Below, piece by piece: positions 22,189 to 33,572 of a stretch of DNA of 64,000 nt. The position numbers and the translations under genes were made by a program. The notes below the pieces were generated by a model, which made no database searches, was not told the DNA's origin, and saw only the letters and a program-made list of their open reading frames with translations. This DNA comes from Chrysogorgia sp. JL179-B06 (Eukaryota > Cnidaria > Anthozoa > Scleralcyonacea > Chrysogorgiidae): positions 2,183,501-2,247,500 of the forward strand of contig JAYKKM010000222.1 of assembly GCA_035772405.1 (NCBI GenBank), given 5' to 3'. The stretch's first letter is position 1. Each line of letters begins with the position of its first letter.

Positions 22189-25100
22189 GTATTGCCAATT
22201 TCGGTTAAAGTAGTGCGTCCTGAACTTTTCTAGGCTGGGCACATGCCTGAAGTAAACTATCAAAAAGTCGATTTAGATGTTGAAAAAATCCGTAAGGAAA
22301 GCCAGGTTTATCAACTGAAGCCGGATGACAAACTGTATGAATATCATAAGGCAGTGAACGAGGCTTGTTTCTCTGAAGCGATAAAAGATCCAACTCTTTT
22401 GAAAAATAAGCGAGAGCTCCAACGCATAGCAAGACAGCATCTTCACAATTTATACCATTATAAAAAGGGGAAATCTAGGTCAACCATGTTTGCAAGTCCA
22501 GATTCTTCTAGTTTCACAAAGAAAAACGTCACCCGCGAACTTCGCGAAAACCGTCTTGGACAATTGCGGGAAGATTTAAAAGAAGTTGATCTACAGTTGA
22601 GCTTTTCTCTGCAGCAAAGAGAAAAGTGTTCAAATGTGCAAAATTTCAGCAAAGCAATAGAAGTTTCGCAGCAAGTTGACGAACTCCGAAAGAAAAAGAG
22701 AAAATACCAATCCGAATTAGATTTGCTTCAAAGTAAAGAGGCAGCAAGTAAGCGAGTCAAGAAATGTATTAGCAAGAAGAAGAGATCGTCAACACCGCAT
22801 ACCTCAGACCAGTTCCTGAAGAAGGCAGACGCCGTACAGATCCAGCTATCAGAAAGCGAGTATCATGAAGTTGCTCCAGATATTGAAGGTGCTCCAGATA
22901 TTGAAGTTGCTCCAGATAGTGAAGTTGCTCCAAATAGTGAAGTTGCTCCAGATATTGAAGTTGCTCCAGATATTGAAGTCGATATCAAACAACACGAAGT
23001 CGTAAACGAGATTCCTGACTCTCCGAAGAGCGACGTACACGTTGTACTTCAAGAAGATTCCTGCAGAGCTGATACATCGGTGCCAATGAACTGCAGCCAG
23101 CCATTAGACCAGCCAGCCCGAGATTGTTCTATTGTGTCAGAAAAGACAATCAGCAGTATCTCATCGTTCGTGCCTGAAGAAAATGCAAATTTTTGAAGAG
23201 AACCACCAGTGTAGAACAGCTAGATACACCTGAAAGTACACTGGTGGGTGGTACTGATTTTGTAGAAGAAAAATACGAAACTTTTGTAGCAAATGTGCGT
23301 TTAAAACTTAGTGACGTCAGCCTTTGTCGTTTAGAAGATGGGCTGTATGTTTCTTTGATGTCTGTTGTTTCTTTAAAAGAGTTCGTTATTTATCGCGGTG
23401 AATATTGTAAAAGGTGCCACAATAGTCACTGCGCAGAATGCTGTGTGTTAATCAGCATGGCATCTTATATTTTGAAAGAAGGCGTTGCTAAAGTATCTGA
23501 GGTGTTCAAGGCGCAATTTCCGAACAAAGTTTACAAGTCTGACAAAGCAGTCCAGCGACTTTTACAGTTACCAGTGGTTATTGTGAAGGGGGAATTCCTG
23601 TTTGTAATCGAGAAAAGACCCGATGTCGACTACAAAATATTGTTAGAACTGCTTCCAAAGATGTTGCCAGCGGAGAGAGTCGTTCGAAGTCGAATAAGAA
23701 AAGAGACCCTTAGAACGTTATGTCAGTTAGCTTCAACTGAATCAGATAGAAAGTTATTAAAATATGTAGCCACTTGGGGACAGTCTGCAAAACAAGCAAA
23801 ATTAGCCTATGGTATTGATGACAATGCTAGAAAGGTTGAGCGGGTAAACCAAGCAATGGCGATGGCAAATGAAATACAAAAATCGGTTATGGAGCTTGCG
23901 ACTCTGGAAGATACAGCCCTTCTCAACTCATTGGGGATACCACAAGACATTTCCAGCGAATCTGAGTCAGATGAATCAGATTCAGAGACTGATTATTTCA
24001 GTAGCGATTTAGAACAGAAGCAAAATACCGCGGGATCAAACGTCTCATCTAACAAACACGCCAGCGAAACACCACCAAATGAAGTATGGTTGTCATGGTT
24101 GAAAGAGAGTAAGTTTAATTGGTTTTCATTTCATCACGAGTGTCTACTACGTTTAAAGCATTTGCGTGAAGATGTGTTTGATGAACTGCTGACTGTCTTT
24201 GCAAATAATCTTTCCGCGTCCGGCCTAAACGAGGATGAACTGGCCCAGGTTAAGATTTCGTATGAAGCATTCACTGAGTATCAGCGTAGACAACCTTTAA
24301 TGATAGAAGGTGAATCTGTATTTTCTGAGTCTGATTCCGAAGAAATTGAAGCCAATGACGGAGAGTTTACCCAGTGGTGTGAAAATGGGAAAAAGCGTAT
24401 CCAGGCAGTACGCCGGGCTATTAAACAAAAGGCAAAACGGAACATTGCAAAAGAGATAACGACCCGAAACATCCTAAAAAGAAAGTTTCCCAAAAGAGCT
24501 AGCCGAATTGTTAAGGAACATCCTAATATCGGAAGAGATATCGAGGAATTTGTCAAGTCGAAAAGCGTAGGAGCTGATGCGTGGCGACGAACGGGGGTAT
24601 TGACATTTGATGGTGCTCGTTGCAGAGGAAAGAAAGTTACCTACAAAAGTATTCAATGTCATCTTCAGGAAAAGTATAGCTTCAAAATAAGTTATGGAAC
24701 TGTAGTCCAACTTTGTGTAATAAGAAGCAAGCGACGTTTATCTGCCAAGCGATATAAGGGGATCGCCAAAGTTACTTTCCGAAGAGCTCGAAAGGGATTT
24801 GCGGTAAAACTTAACGTATATGCACACTGGAGTAGTGCATTTTATAAGGGGATCGATTTCATACAACTGAAAGACGGCAAGGACAAAGTGTTGCTGAACA
24901 GAGATGACCAAGCCGGTTTTCGTCTCGATACAACCTTCACCCACAAACAAGGCAAGTGTATCACTCTGGAAAGTCAGCCTTCGCTTACCACGAGAACTGA
25001 TTTTGTAAATAAATATCCATCTCTCCTTCAAACAACGTCTTATTTATTCTTGGATTCTGAGACGACCGAAAAAGCATGTGTTGGAATCGTGAAACCACAT

Positions 25101-26228
25101 TTTACTTATGATAAGACACCCACTCAGCATTACATTGATTTAAACATGTTGGAGACGAAGTTACCTAACTACTTAAATGAGAAACCAATCGATTGCATAC
25201 GAGTAGATGGAGCAGGAGACGAAGGACCGGCGCATGTAGAAGTCCAGTTTCTGTGGACAGAACGACACCTTCTTAAGCAGAAGATCTGCACAATTGTCAC
25301 GACCAGGAACAGTGGTGGCTCCTATTTAAATCCTGTTGAGTTAATGAACGGATGTATTGCCAAAGCACATGCCAATCTTTACATTCCATCAACTCTTGCC
25401 GGTGGTAACTTCAATGCTAGTGGCCTGGATACAGATAAGCTTACGGAGAACGTGGACCTGGCTACGGAAGTCTACATCGATCGAGTTAATGGGGCACCAT
25501 GTTGCGGGACCAACATCCAGCTTTTTAAAGGAGGGAAGGATCCATCTCTTGTGGAACGGAGAGAAGCTTTGTTAATTTTTTTGAGAGGAAACCCAAAGCA
25601 AAAGGATGAGCTAAGGGCAGCCAACCCAACTCTTTATCAACACTTTGAGCGGGTGTGGGCTATACGAGAGAGCCACATGAATCATAAAGTTCCTGCACAG
25701 TATGCCTTCATACTAACGCTTTGTTACAAGCCAGAATGTTCGCATCCTCTGTGCCATGGTGCGACTAGAGAGCATTGTTGGTTTGAAAATGGGCCACCGT
25801 TGTCTCACATTCCTTTTCCAATCCCAGATCCTGGGAGACCATGGGGTGGATCGTGTCAAGAGTGTTCTGATATGTGCTCTGGCCATTATCTGAAGCCTAT
25901 AGCACATTTGGCTTTTGTGAAAGACCGGGCGTATGATACCGCTGAATTCCTGTATAAGCCGCCAAGTGCAGTAATCAAAGAAAGATTCTACGAGTCCTTG
26001 AAAAAAGGGAAAGAAATGTTGAAAACAGACTTGGAGTCCGTGGCTAAACAAGTATTGCTGTCATTCGATGAAGTTTCAATGCAGGTAGAACATCTAAAGG
26101 GAACTATGGAACGAAGGAAAATGGGAGCTCAGAAGGCTGCCTTAACCAGAAAGAACAGGCAGACAGTTCGTAAGTGTTTAAGTATTAGCCTACTCTTCAA
26201 ACAAGTCACATATTTTGTTCTTCCTAAT

Positions 26229-26447
26229 GACCGTTTTTATGCTTAAGGCGAACTATCCGCCTGGACAAACTGAGGCGAACTTAAGATGGATGCAGTTGGA
26301 CAGTATAGTTTCTTACCAAACGAAACGAAATATAAATAGCAGCTATAGTTCGTCTGATTCTTAGACCTGTCTTTGTACTGGACGAACTTGAAAAATCTTC
26401 GCCAAAATCGTTGAGACGGATAGTTCGGCGTAAGCATAAAAACGGCC
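26229..26447. mobile_element. MITE in intron 5
   Basis: TIRs of about 35 bp beginning G(A/G)CCGTTTTTATGCTTA and sharing GCGAACTATCCG inside. The 3-bp sequence AAT flanks both ends (26226-26228, 26448-26450). It lies between PB1-DDE exon 4 and the first PHD exon, within the intron, so it does not disrupt coding. Confidence 0.75.
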
Positions 26448-27029
26448 AATGATGTATTCTAACATTCAAATATAGAACGCAAAACAGATGACCCTGTGTC
26501 AGATGTGTGGTGTTGGTGTCAAGGCAAAGAACATGGGGAAATGATTCTTTGCGAAGGGAAGACTTGCCCAATTAAGTGGTTTCATACAGGATGTCTTGGA
26601 TTGAAGTACAGCCCTGTTTTTGCGTGGTTTTGCCCCGATTGCCAAGGTGAGCTAAATTGCATGACCATTCACAACTTATAAAACGTGTGATATGCGTTAC
26701 TGATCTGTCGCGTTGACTTATACCGGTTCCATTTCTATGGGTCACTGTGTATAATATGAATTTTCTTTAATTTTTAACTATCTACTAAAGGTTTAAGGCA
26801 AAATTAATTCCTTGTTCATTGTTTAAATTTTATAGTTGCGACGGACCTGTACTGCATATGTAAACAACCTGAGTTTGGTCTGATGTTGGCATGTGACGGC
26901 GAAGATTGTTTCATACAGTGGTTTCACACACAATGCGTTGGCCTTAAGCAACCACCAAAGGGTTCATGGTTTTGTACAAACTGCAAGTCGCAGCGAAAAA
27001 AAAATGAAAAACGTTCTGACGTTCAGTGA

Positions 27030-28010
27030 ATAAGACTGTGTGCATACGGTTTCGTTTCCGAGCGTTTAATTTGTAAAGATGTCGTTTCCAATCTTGTCAT
27101 TTTGTGCACCGAGTTTATCAAAATGTCCCATGCTCATTATAACAAAGTAAAACAGTTTCGTATGTAGGCCTACATGTATCTTCTGCACCACCGGCCGACA
27201 CGAAGTCTTGTCACTCCTTGGATAGATAAAACACAAATTAAATCGTTCTCAAATCATCATACTCTTGAAAGGCTATATGTCTTAAAGAACTAAGCTACCA
27301 GGAAACAAGAATATAATGTTTTGAATTTAAGTCGCCATCTTTTTCAATTGATGTCGTTTTCATCCGTTTTCGCGTGTGCACACTGTACAAAAGGCACTTA
27401 TTAAAACGCGTTACAAATGAAAACGCTCAGAAAAGTTACCGTGTGCACATAGACTCATTGTCTCAGATTTTGTTAATATTCTGTTCTGTTAATATTTACT
27501 TGGGGAATTATTATAGAAATATTAAGCGTTACTCTGGTTTGTCTGATTTATTACCTGGTTGCCGTGAATTTATATCTTACCCTATTAAAATATATGACCT
27601 GGCTTATTCGTACTCAATTTCGCGATTAAAAAAGTATGATGGTACAGTTTGCATCTTGTTTTGTCTTGTCTTGTTTTAACAACCATCCGCGACTTCATCT
27701 GAGCATAGACCATTCAGAAGACAATCCAGAAGACAGAAGAAGTTGTCTTCTGGATTGTCTATGATCTGAGCCACTGTCCCATATTAATTTTATAGAAAAT
27801 AAAAGTTGTTTCAGAAAATGTTCACGAAATTGAATGCCCTATTTCTATTTTCGCGAAAATAGAAATTAAGAACGCGAAATTAAGTACGAACAAGGTATAT
27901 TAAAGTTTAAACTTTGGTGTAATAGAAATGTTAGGCATTTAATAATATTTCTGGATATTTTTCATTTATACTGCGGAAATTGTAAAAAAAAACTAAACAT
28001 TTTGGCCCGG
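27030..28010. other. 3' non-coding part of the DNA transposon
   Basis: No gene is supported. It contains a perfect 17-bp-arm hairpin at 27719-27760 and the right subterminal motifs from about 28011 onward. Confidence 0.5.
27719..27760. repeat. perfect hairpin, 17-bp arms
   Basis: AGACAATCCAGAAGACA is followed by an 8-base loop and its exact complement. It lies in the 3' part of the transposon; possibly the core of a small fold-back insertion or an RNA-level structure. Confidence 0.7.
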
Positions 28011-28135
28011 TGACCCGGGGATTTTAACAATTGAACATGATTTTTAAGCCGGGATTTTAACAACCGTGAAATGTTAAAATCCCCGCATAGTCCCGGGGGT
28101 CGGAGGGGCCGGGATTTCAATTGACTAGTGCATTA

Positions 28136-28308
28136 CACCTTCATCGACGTTTCCTGATCATTTATTGTTTAGTCTTGTCCATCCTTCCGGCGTTCATGAT
28201 GCACAGAGTCATAAAGTCCCTCATGACCCAGTGGTAGACGGTGAGGGCAATATGCAAATTGATGATGTTGAAATTGTCTTATGGCGAGCGATGATGACAG
28301 TGACATGA
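28136..28308 (+). pseudogene. polB: 3' end of element B PolB after the transposon
   Basis: The PolB frame open at 18910 continues here without shift for 57 codons to TGA 28306-28308, once the transposon and one TTA copy are discounted. It is a polar, His/Asp-rich tail without a recognised motif. Confidence 0.65.
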
Positions 28309-28412
28309 GTTATGAGTCCGAAAACGAACAAGACCGCGCGTTTGTAGACGATGTTGAAGTGGATATCGGAGATAGAGCATCGTTCTATAGAAGCTTTGAT
28401 AATGACTTTTGA
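28281..28412 (+). CDS. small acidic ORF between PolB and ATPase
   Basis: A 43-residue frame from ATG to TGA overlaps the PolB end in another frame. It is very acidic (Asp/Glu/Ser-rich, SDDDSDMSYESENEQ). Its position between polymerase and packaging ATPase suggests a small element gene; function unknown. Confidence 0.4.
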   Translation: MASDDDSDMSYESENEQDRAFVDDVEVDIGDRASFYRSFDNDF

Positions 28413-28699
28413 TTAAACTCTTTTTCTCTTTATTGTGTATTATTACATTTATTATTTCCCTATTATTATTATCTAATTTCTTATTATTCTATACTTGACC
28501 GCGTAATAGCGTAACACTTGAGTCTATCTCTTGTAAGATAACTGAAATCCTTGACAATGACACATGCGGGGGCGGTGTTATGTCAACACCTACTTTAGGT
28601 TCAATCTCATATTAATCTGTAGTTCCCTCTTTAATTAAAAGTAAACAAACATGATAAACACTAAACTCACGTTGTCGTCTCCTGTCATACGATTAACGG

Positions 28700-29325
28700 A
28701 TGTCAGCGATGATGGATGTCCGCTTTCGAACTCCATCCAACTTTTACATCTCCGGCAAATCTCAAAGTGGTAAAACGTTCTTGGTTCGTTCAATGCTACA
28801 ACACATGAATGAATTATTTTATCCTGTTCCGAACAAAGTAATTTATTGCTATTCCGAATACCAAGATATATTTAATGAAATGCAAGACGAAATATCGAAT
28901 ATTGTGTTTGTGGAAGGATTTCCGAATAATCTTTACGATTTGCTAGACAAAGACAATTCTCTGGTTATAATTGATGACTTAATGAACGAATGTTCAAAGG
29001 ATCAAAGATTATCCGAATTATTTACGCGAATATCACATCACAAGAACGTTTCAATTTTATATCTGACGCAAAATCTGTTTCCACCCGGAAAGCAAGCAGT
29101 CAAGGACAGTCAGTTTGAATTCACACTATATGATCGTATTTCGAAACCCCCGGGATTCTTTGGGCATCGCAACTTTAGCGCGTCAAATGTACCATCAACA
29201 CGTTAACTATGTAATGGTTCGTTTAACGATTCTACGGCTAGACCTTATGGATACCTTCTGTTAGATTTGCATCAACTAACACCAGAACATTTTCGATGGC
29301 GTACAAACATTATTCTAGGCGAGCA
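28700..29325 (+). pseudogene. FtsK/HerA-type genome-packaging ATPase
   Basis: ATG 28700. Walker A GKSQSGKT is near residues 19-26, Walker B LVIIDDLM near 97-104, followed by the sensor-like LYLTQNLFPPGK, typical of A32/FtsK-like packaging ATPases of Polintons and adintoviruses. The frame breaks near 29200; the C-terminal homology (RPYGYLLLDL, RWRT) continues in another frame to about 29325. This ATPase would pump DNA into capsids. It lies directly upstream of a small core-type protein gene whose start it overlaps in another frame. Confidence 0.8.
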
Positions 29326-29391
29326 ACAAATTGCATACGTAAAACGTATATAGTCAAATACAAGTTCGTGTTTCGTGCATTATTCGGCGTC

Positions 29392-29721
29392 ATGTCTAAG
29401 AGAATGAGGGAACACATGCCCTATCTGCAAGTACTAGCACATTGCAAACCAAAGCTTCGTAAACTCATCTTGCAGCGTGGCTCACCGAATCTCATAACAT
29501 GCGTATGTGAATGTGCATTGAACGTTCTTAAGGGGGCAGTACCACTAACTGATCGCCAGAAACGAAGGTTATCGCGCTATAAGACACAGCTCCGTCTCTT
29601 AGCGAACAAAAAAGTATCTCGGAAAAAAAGAAAAACTATTCTAAATAAAAAAGGTGGTTCCATTTTGACTGCGTTACTACCACCTATCCTTGAAACTTTA
29701 TCAAGTCTCTTACTAAAATGA
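29392..29721 (+). CDS. small basic virion-core-type protein
   Basis: ATG 29392 gives 109 residues, rich in Lys/Arg, with a C-terminal hydrophobic Leu-rich helix (LTALLPPILETLSSLLLK). The upstream part of the open frame overlaps the ATPase tail and is not likely translated. It resembles the conserved small protein (ICE..NVLKG..PLT..QK..L..YK) next to the ATPase in many invertebrate Polinton/adintovirus loci. A DNA-condensing or minor virion role is inferred. Its stop overlaps the next gene's ATG by ATGA. The frame is intact. Confidence 0.6.
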   Translation: MSKRMREHMPYLQVLAHCKPKLRKLILQRGSPNLITCVCECALNVLKGAVPLTDRQKRRLSRYKTQLRLLANKKVSRKKRKTILNKKGGSILTALLPPILETLSSLLLK

Positions 29722-30347
29722 AACACGCGAAACGTATGGTTTTGGTACCTGAAGATTTTCTTTCAAGAATGGAGCGTCAAAATAAGCAAGAAACATCTCC
29801 AATAGTGAAAGGGTTAACACATCTTGACGAAAACATGGACAAGACATTAATGAGAACCGATTTAACCGACAACGATAAACAAAAATATACCATGCCGACT
29901 TAGAACAATATATGAGATTGAAAGATCAGAAAACTCGTGAAAGACCAACAGTAAACATTTCACTAAAACACCTGGGGGTGATGATGATAACACAGCAGCT
30001 ACGGACAACGAAATGGACGACTCCATGGTTTTGGATTCAGTACCCAAAAGTATGAGAGGCAGAGCCGAATCTGTTCTTAAACGACTCAAGAATCATCCTA
30101 ATATGGTTTCATGGAACAAATCAGGGGAAATTAGTCTTGAAGGGGAAACTATACATGGTTCGAATATCTCTGATTTGATAAGAGACGCACTCAAAGGTCG
30201 TCAAAACTTTAATCCAACAGGTTCAAAAAAAAATGTCAACGTCCTTTCAAAGATAACATGCCGCGTGATCTCATAAGAAACGAAGCCCGTTGGAAACAAG
30301 TGGATCTGACCCCGAGTAAAAATGTTACATCGGATGAAAACAATTAA
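29718..30347 (+). pseudogene. conserved Polinton-type protein after the core protein, frameshifted
   Basis: ATG 29718 overlaps the previous stop (ATGA). Segments LVPEDFLSRMERQNK, SVPKSMRGRAESVLKRL and GSNISDLIRDALKGRQNFNPTGS follow the pattern of a hypothetical protein that accompanies these capsid gene clusters. Frame changes near 29900, 29960 and 30230 break it; the last frame ends at TAA 30345. No enzymatic motif is visible. A minor structural or scaffold role is a guess. Confidence 0.55.
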
Positions 30348-30617
30348 TACCATTTTACAAAAGACTAATTATTAACACCTCCGAAAAGAACAAGACAAAA
30401 TCAACTTAAAACACGAGTAAAAAAGTCAATAAAAACAGTCGCTGGCTACCTTATTAAAATGCATAACAATAACAATATGTTATAATAACAAATGAATAAT
30501 ATCCAAAGCAAACTGACCTATACTAAACAACAGTCCGTGTATGATATATAACAAACACAAGTTAATATTAACAAAAAAAAAGTTCTTATGTACTTATAAA
30601 GTTACTATAATAAAATA
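30348..30617. other. convergent intergenic AT-rich spacer
   Basis: Between the plus-strand late gene set and the minus-strand capsid set. AT-rich, with AATAAA-like signals on both strands expected at convergent 3' ends; no gene is seen. Confidence 0.4.
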
Positions 30618-31400
30618 CTAATAAAACTCAATTTGTACTTTCAGCTTCATACAAAACTCTATCACGGTCATACTATCATACGTGGTGCTTATATCAACCG
30701 ACCCCCTATCCATCATTTCCATTTCATGTTGGGGAACAATTGACTTTTTACAAATTACTCTACATCGAACACAACAGACGATTGTAAATATAAAGGCAAG
30801 CATCGATAAAATCCCAACTGTCACATAAACTATGTTGCTTTTCCCGTTTCCATTCTTCGTAACACCGTTGCTGTGTGCTGTTGAGGTGAATTTTAGTGTT
30901 GCACTTGGATGTACATGTGTTGACTGGATAGCTAAATTGTGTAAGTTCGATGTGGGGGTAACGTTAGTTGTATACGTTGTACAGGTGTTGATGCTGAATC
31001 CATACCCCATTTCTGAGGTGTTAATAAACGGGGCAACAATACTAGGTACATACCACTGCTTTGTTGTAGACACTAAATAATCAGTTTTGGTAGGGGTGAT
31101 AATGACTGTCGCTGACTTTGAAACTTTCGAGAATACCGTCACACAGTCTGTTTTCACCTTGATCATAGAAAATCTCAAATGTTAGCAATCTAGAGGATTC
31201 TTTTGAAGATTTACCATGACCATCTTTGAAAAAATCGACAACATTTTGGCTTCGTCCATGCTTCGAAACATATTCTTTTGTAGGTCCAGAACGTTTACCC
31301 AACTGTAGTCTTAGCCAGGTTGTACAAAGTCCGCCAACACCATTAAGCCTTGGTCTGAGCAGTCTATTATGCGGATCACTCTCACCTCTTTACATAGCCC
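30618..31400 (-). pseudogene. single-pass membrane glycoprotein-like gene, frameshifted
   Basis: The frame 31178-30618 has a Ser/Thr/Asn-rich ectodomain, one transmembrane helix (about 20 residues, IVYVTVGILSMLAFIFTIVC), then a Cys/Arg-rich juxtamembrane stretch and a cytoplasmic tail. A different frame upstream (31302-31081, extending to about 31400) carries DCSDQGLMVLADF, reminiscent of an LRR N-terminal cap. A frameshift joins the two parts near 31170. It lies between protease and the convergent region. A surface attachment protein is one possibility; a captured host gene is another. Neither is proven. Confidence 0.4.
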
Positions 31401-31641
31401 CATTGTCACACGGAAATAACTCGCAACAGCAAGAAGGAGAAAAAGCGGTAACATCTTTGAAACTAGGATTTTTTTTTTGCGTAAAAATCGCGGTAACAGA
31501 TAAACAGTAACAACAATCTCGAATGATTGCTAATTAAAATACACCCGTCCTAATTATGTGACCAAAGAAAACATGCATTGTTTATTTTATTAACACAACA
31601 AAACACTGATACATTTCTAGATCTTCTTTCTACTTATATGT

Positions 31642-32122
31642 TCAGCTGCACCCGTTTGTCTTTGGTAACATGTAAAAATATCTACTTACAAATCTGAAAA
31701 CTTTATTATCGTTAACATTTTTATCACTATCGAACAAATTAACTATCGTGTTCATACTATGTCCTCGGGCTCTGTGGCTTATATAAAATACGCAATATTC
31801 TCCACATACATTAGACATTACACTTTGTAACTGTTTGTTATTACATGTCCAACTATCACTATGATCAATTAAGTATTCCTTAAAAGTTCTCTAGTAGTAA
31901 TCAGGCGGGTACCCATAACTGTCAAAAAAACTCTCTTTTGTGTTCCGATGAGAAATAAAAAGCTACCCAATGTGTGCCAGGTTTGTCACTAGGGTCTGTA
32001 TTTGCCACAAATCCACATGGAAATCTTTCTATGACTTTAGGTAGTTGATTCGATGGAAAGACACCACAAAAGTTTTTACGTGTAATAGGGTCGGACTTAA
32101 GCGCTGTGATTATCTGTCTTAC
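31642..32122 (-). pseudogene. adenain-like cysteine protease
   Basis: Catalytic-region motifs of adenovirus-type maturation proteases in order: GTHWVAFYF (His), DSYGYPP (Asp/Asn region) and VCGEYCVFYI (Cys). A one-base shift near 31924 and an in-frame TAG near 31894 interrupt it; the C-terminal part ends at TGA 31642-31644. Its N-terminus has no own start: it runs in frame directly out of the capsid gene at about 32122. The protease would mature capsid proteins. Confidence 0.75.
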
Positions 32123-33435
32123 GACTTCTCTGTCCGAGTCGATCTGTAACAGGTTTTCAAATTCTCCGTAGCAAATAAGACTTATTACGGCTGTCGGCAA
32201 TGGGGCAGAGAACTGGAGCTCGAGTGACAAGTTTCCTTTCTGGATTCGACTAAAATGGACCAAAGAGCCACACATGTCCGCTGTTAGATCAAATGCATAC
32301 AGTGCGTAACCTTTAGGAAATTCCTCTCGCGATATATCATTGCCTGTGTTGTAATACATCTTTCCAGTCCCCGAAAACTGACTACAGAATGCTTCGACAA
32401 ACCTTTGATTCGCACCAAATGAAAGTTTAATCGGTTTAAAAGGGATGGATTGATCATCCACCGTAAGGCTAAGGGAAGAAATGTCAAAATGCTGAAAATT
32501 GAACGGATTCTTTTTAAAAGCACCGTTGAACGCCACACTTTCGACCAAACCAAAAACAAATGATTTTGGAATAGATCCACCAAAAATGGTCTCTTTTTTG
32601 ACGGAAGGGTTTCCTCCAGGAATGACGAAACTTTTGCACTCGACCTTCGAATAGGATAAATAGCTGGACCCTTTTTCAGTGCCACTTCGTGGGCTAATGA
32701 TACACTAGGATTGACTTTCACTTTTCGGACTTTAAGACAAGCATCAACCATTTTTATTTTAAAATCTGCATTAACCACAGACGACATTAAACAAAATTTG
32801 TTACTGCTAGGAGTCATAACAGTTTTCAGGTCCACATAAGTTAAAAAAACCGCTCAGAGAAAAACACGTCAGAATATAGGTCCAACCATTTCGAAAATTC
32901 CGCTTTCCTTGCTAAATTCGTATCTGCTCTTGAGCCTATGGTTAGCGGCAGCACCGACTAGGGTCGGGTCCGCAACCTCCATTAAACCAGCAGTGTCTTT
33001 GTAAAAGAGAGATGCTGTCAGTTGCGATTGCTTCGCCGATGGCCTATAGTTCAAAAGTGTTTCAAGATAAGAACGGTATGCATAAGTTCCTGTAGCCTGA
33101 GTGACTTGCTTTCCTTTCAAATATACGTCAACTTGTTTAAACAAACTATGAAGGAAATTATTCACCGGCCCCACTTTCATATCTGCATCAAGATCTGTAC
33201 CATCTGCTTTAGTCACTTTAGCTCTAACCACCAGAATTGTCTTTGACAAATCGACATAGTCTTCAGTGCCTGGAGAAAGGAACGTGATGGGGCCATTATC
33301 TGGTACACTGGAGACAGGTTGATGATCTATCCAATGTCCTTGCTCTAGACTAACTTGTGTCGCAGGAATGGAAAATAAGTCCAGTTCACTTTTGGGACAT
33401 TCTACCGAATTAGGGTGTAAAAAAGCCATAACCAT
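32123..33435 (-). pseudogene. major capsid protein, double jelly-roll (F54H12.2-like)
   Basis: ATG 33435 or the next Met two codons on. The N-terminal part (VNNFLHSLFKQVDVYLKG, YAYRSYLETLLNY) and C-terminal part (LAHEVALKKGPAIYPI, NPFNFQHFD, LYAFDLTADMCGS, LICYGEFENLLQID) match the invertebrate 'uncharacterized protein F54H12.2-like' family, which is the Polinton/adintovirus double jelly-roll capsid protein. Frames change near 32869-32835 and near 32640, so the gene is broken. Its C-terminus is fused in frame with the protease. Capsid genes are all on the minus strand, convergent with ATPase and PolB. Confidence 0.8.
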
Positions 33436-33572
33436 CCAAAGATGTCTTCTGCATGAGTTGTTTTCCGTTTCTTGACCTGTTTAGATGTGAATGCAGGAGA
33501 CGAAATCTTTCTCTTTTTAGCTTTCCGTTTTACCGTTTACCCCTTCCGGTCTGACTTAAACTCTGAAGTTTG

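Larger units (their letters stand above)
19191..27029 (+). pseudogene. six-exon transposase: PB1-like, coiled coil, DDE-type, two PHD fingers
   Basis: Exons by GT/AG sites with matching phases: 19191-19223, 19599-19869, 20791-20888, 22189-26169, 26476-26646, 26836-27029 (TGA). Exon 2 looks like a PB1/ubiquitin-like N-terminal domain (HGSRNLIKL..., ...SDWD...WVDI). Exon 4 has a Lys/Glu-rich coiled coil, an APDIEV/APDSEV six-fold repeat (about 22870-22980) and the transposase core. Candidate acidic residues are in DDQAGFRLD, RVDGAGDEGP, LDTDKLTE and a Cys/His pair region (CYKPECSHPLCH). Exons 5 and 6 are PHD fingers (CWC...C..C..WFH..C...WFCPDC; CIC...C...C..WFH..C...WFCTNC). Lesions: TAA 19737, TAG 22231, and a 1-nt shift near 23190. 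Otherwise the long core is open. Superfamily not recognised with confidence. Confidence 0.75.
18914..28132 (+). mobile_element. 9.2-kb DDE-type DNA transposon inserted in PolB
   Basis: Terminal inverted repeats start TGCACTAGTCAATTGAAA and continue into CCCGGCCCC-rich sequence at both ends. Flanks carry TTA at 18911-18913 and 28133-28135, a 3-bp target duplication. Both subterminal regions have several GGG(G)(A/T)TTTTAAC motifs in mirrored orientation. Deleting the element plus one TTA restores a contiguous PolB frame, confirming the exact ends. The ends contain CACTA, but with CACTA as terminus no target duplication matches, so I leave the superfamily open. The single internal gene is at 19191-27029. 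Confidence 0.9.

Noticed and set aside
24281..26051. Antisense ORFs within the transposase core
   Set aside because: Shadows of the long plus-strand core frame.
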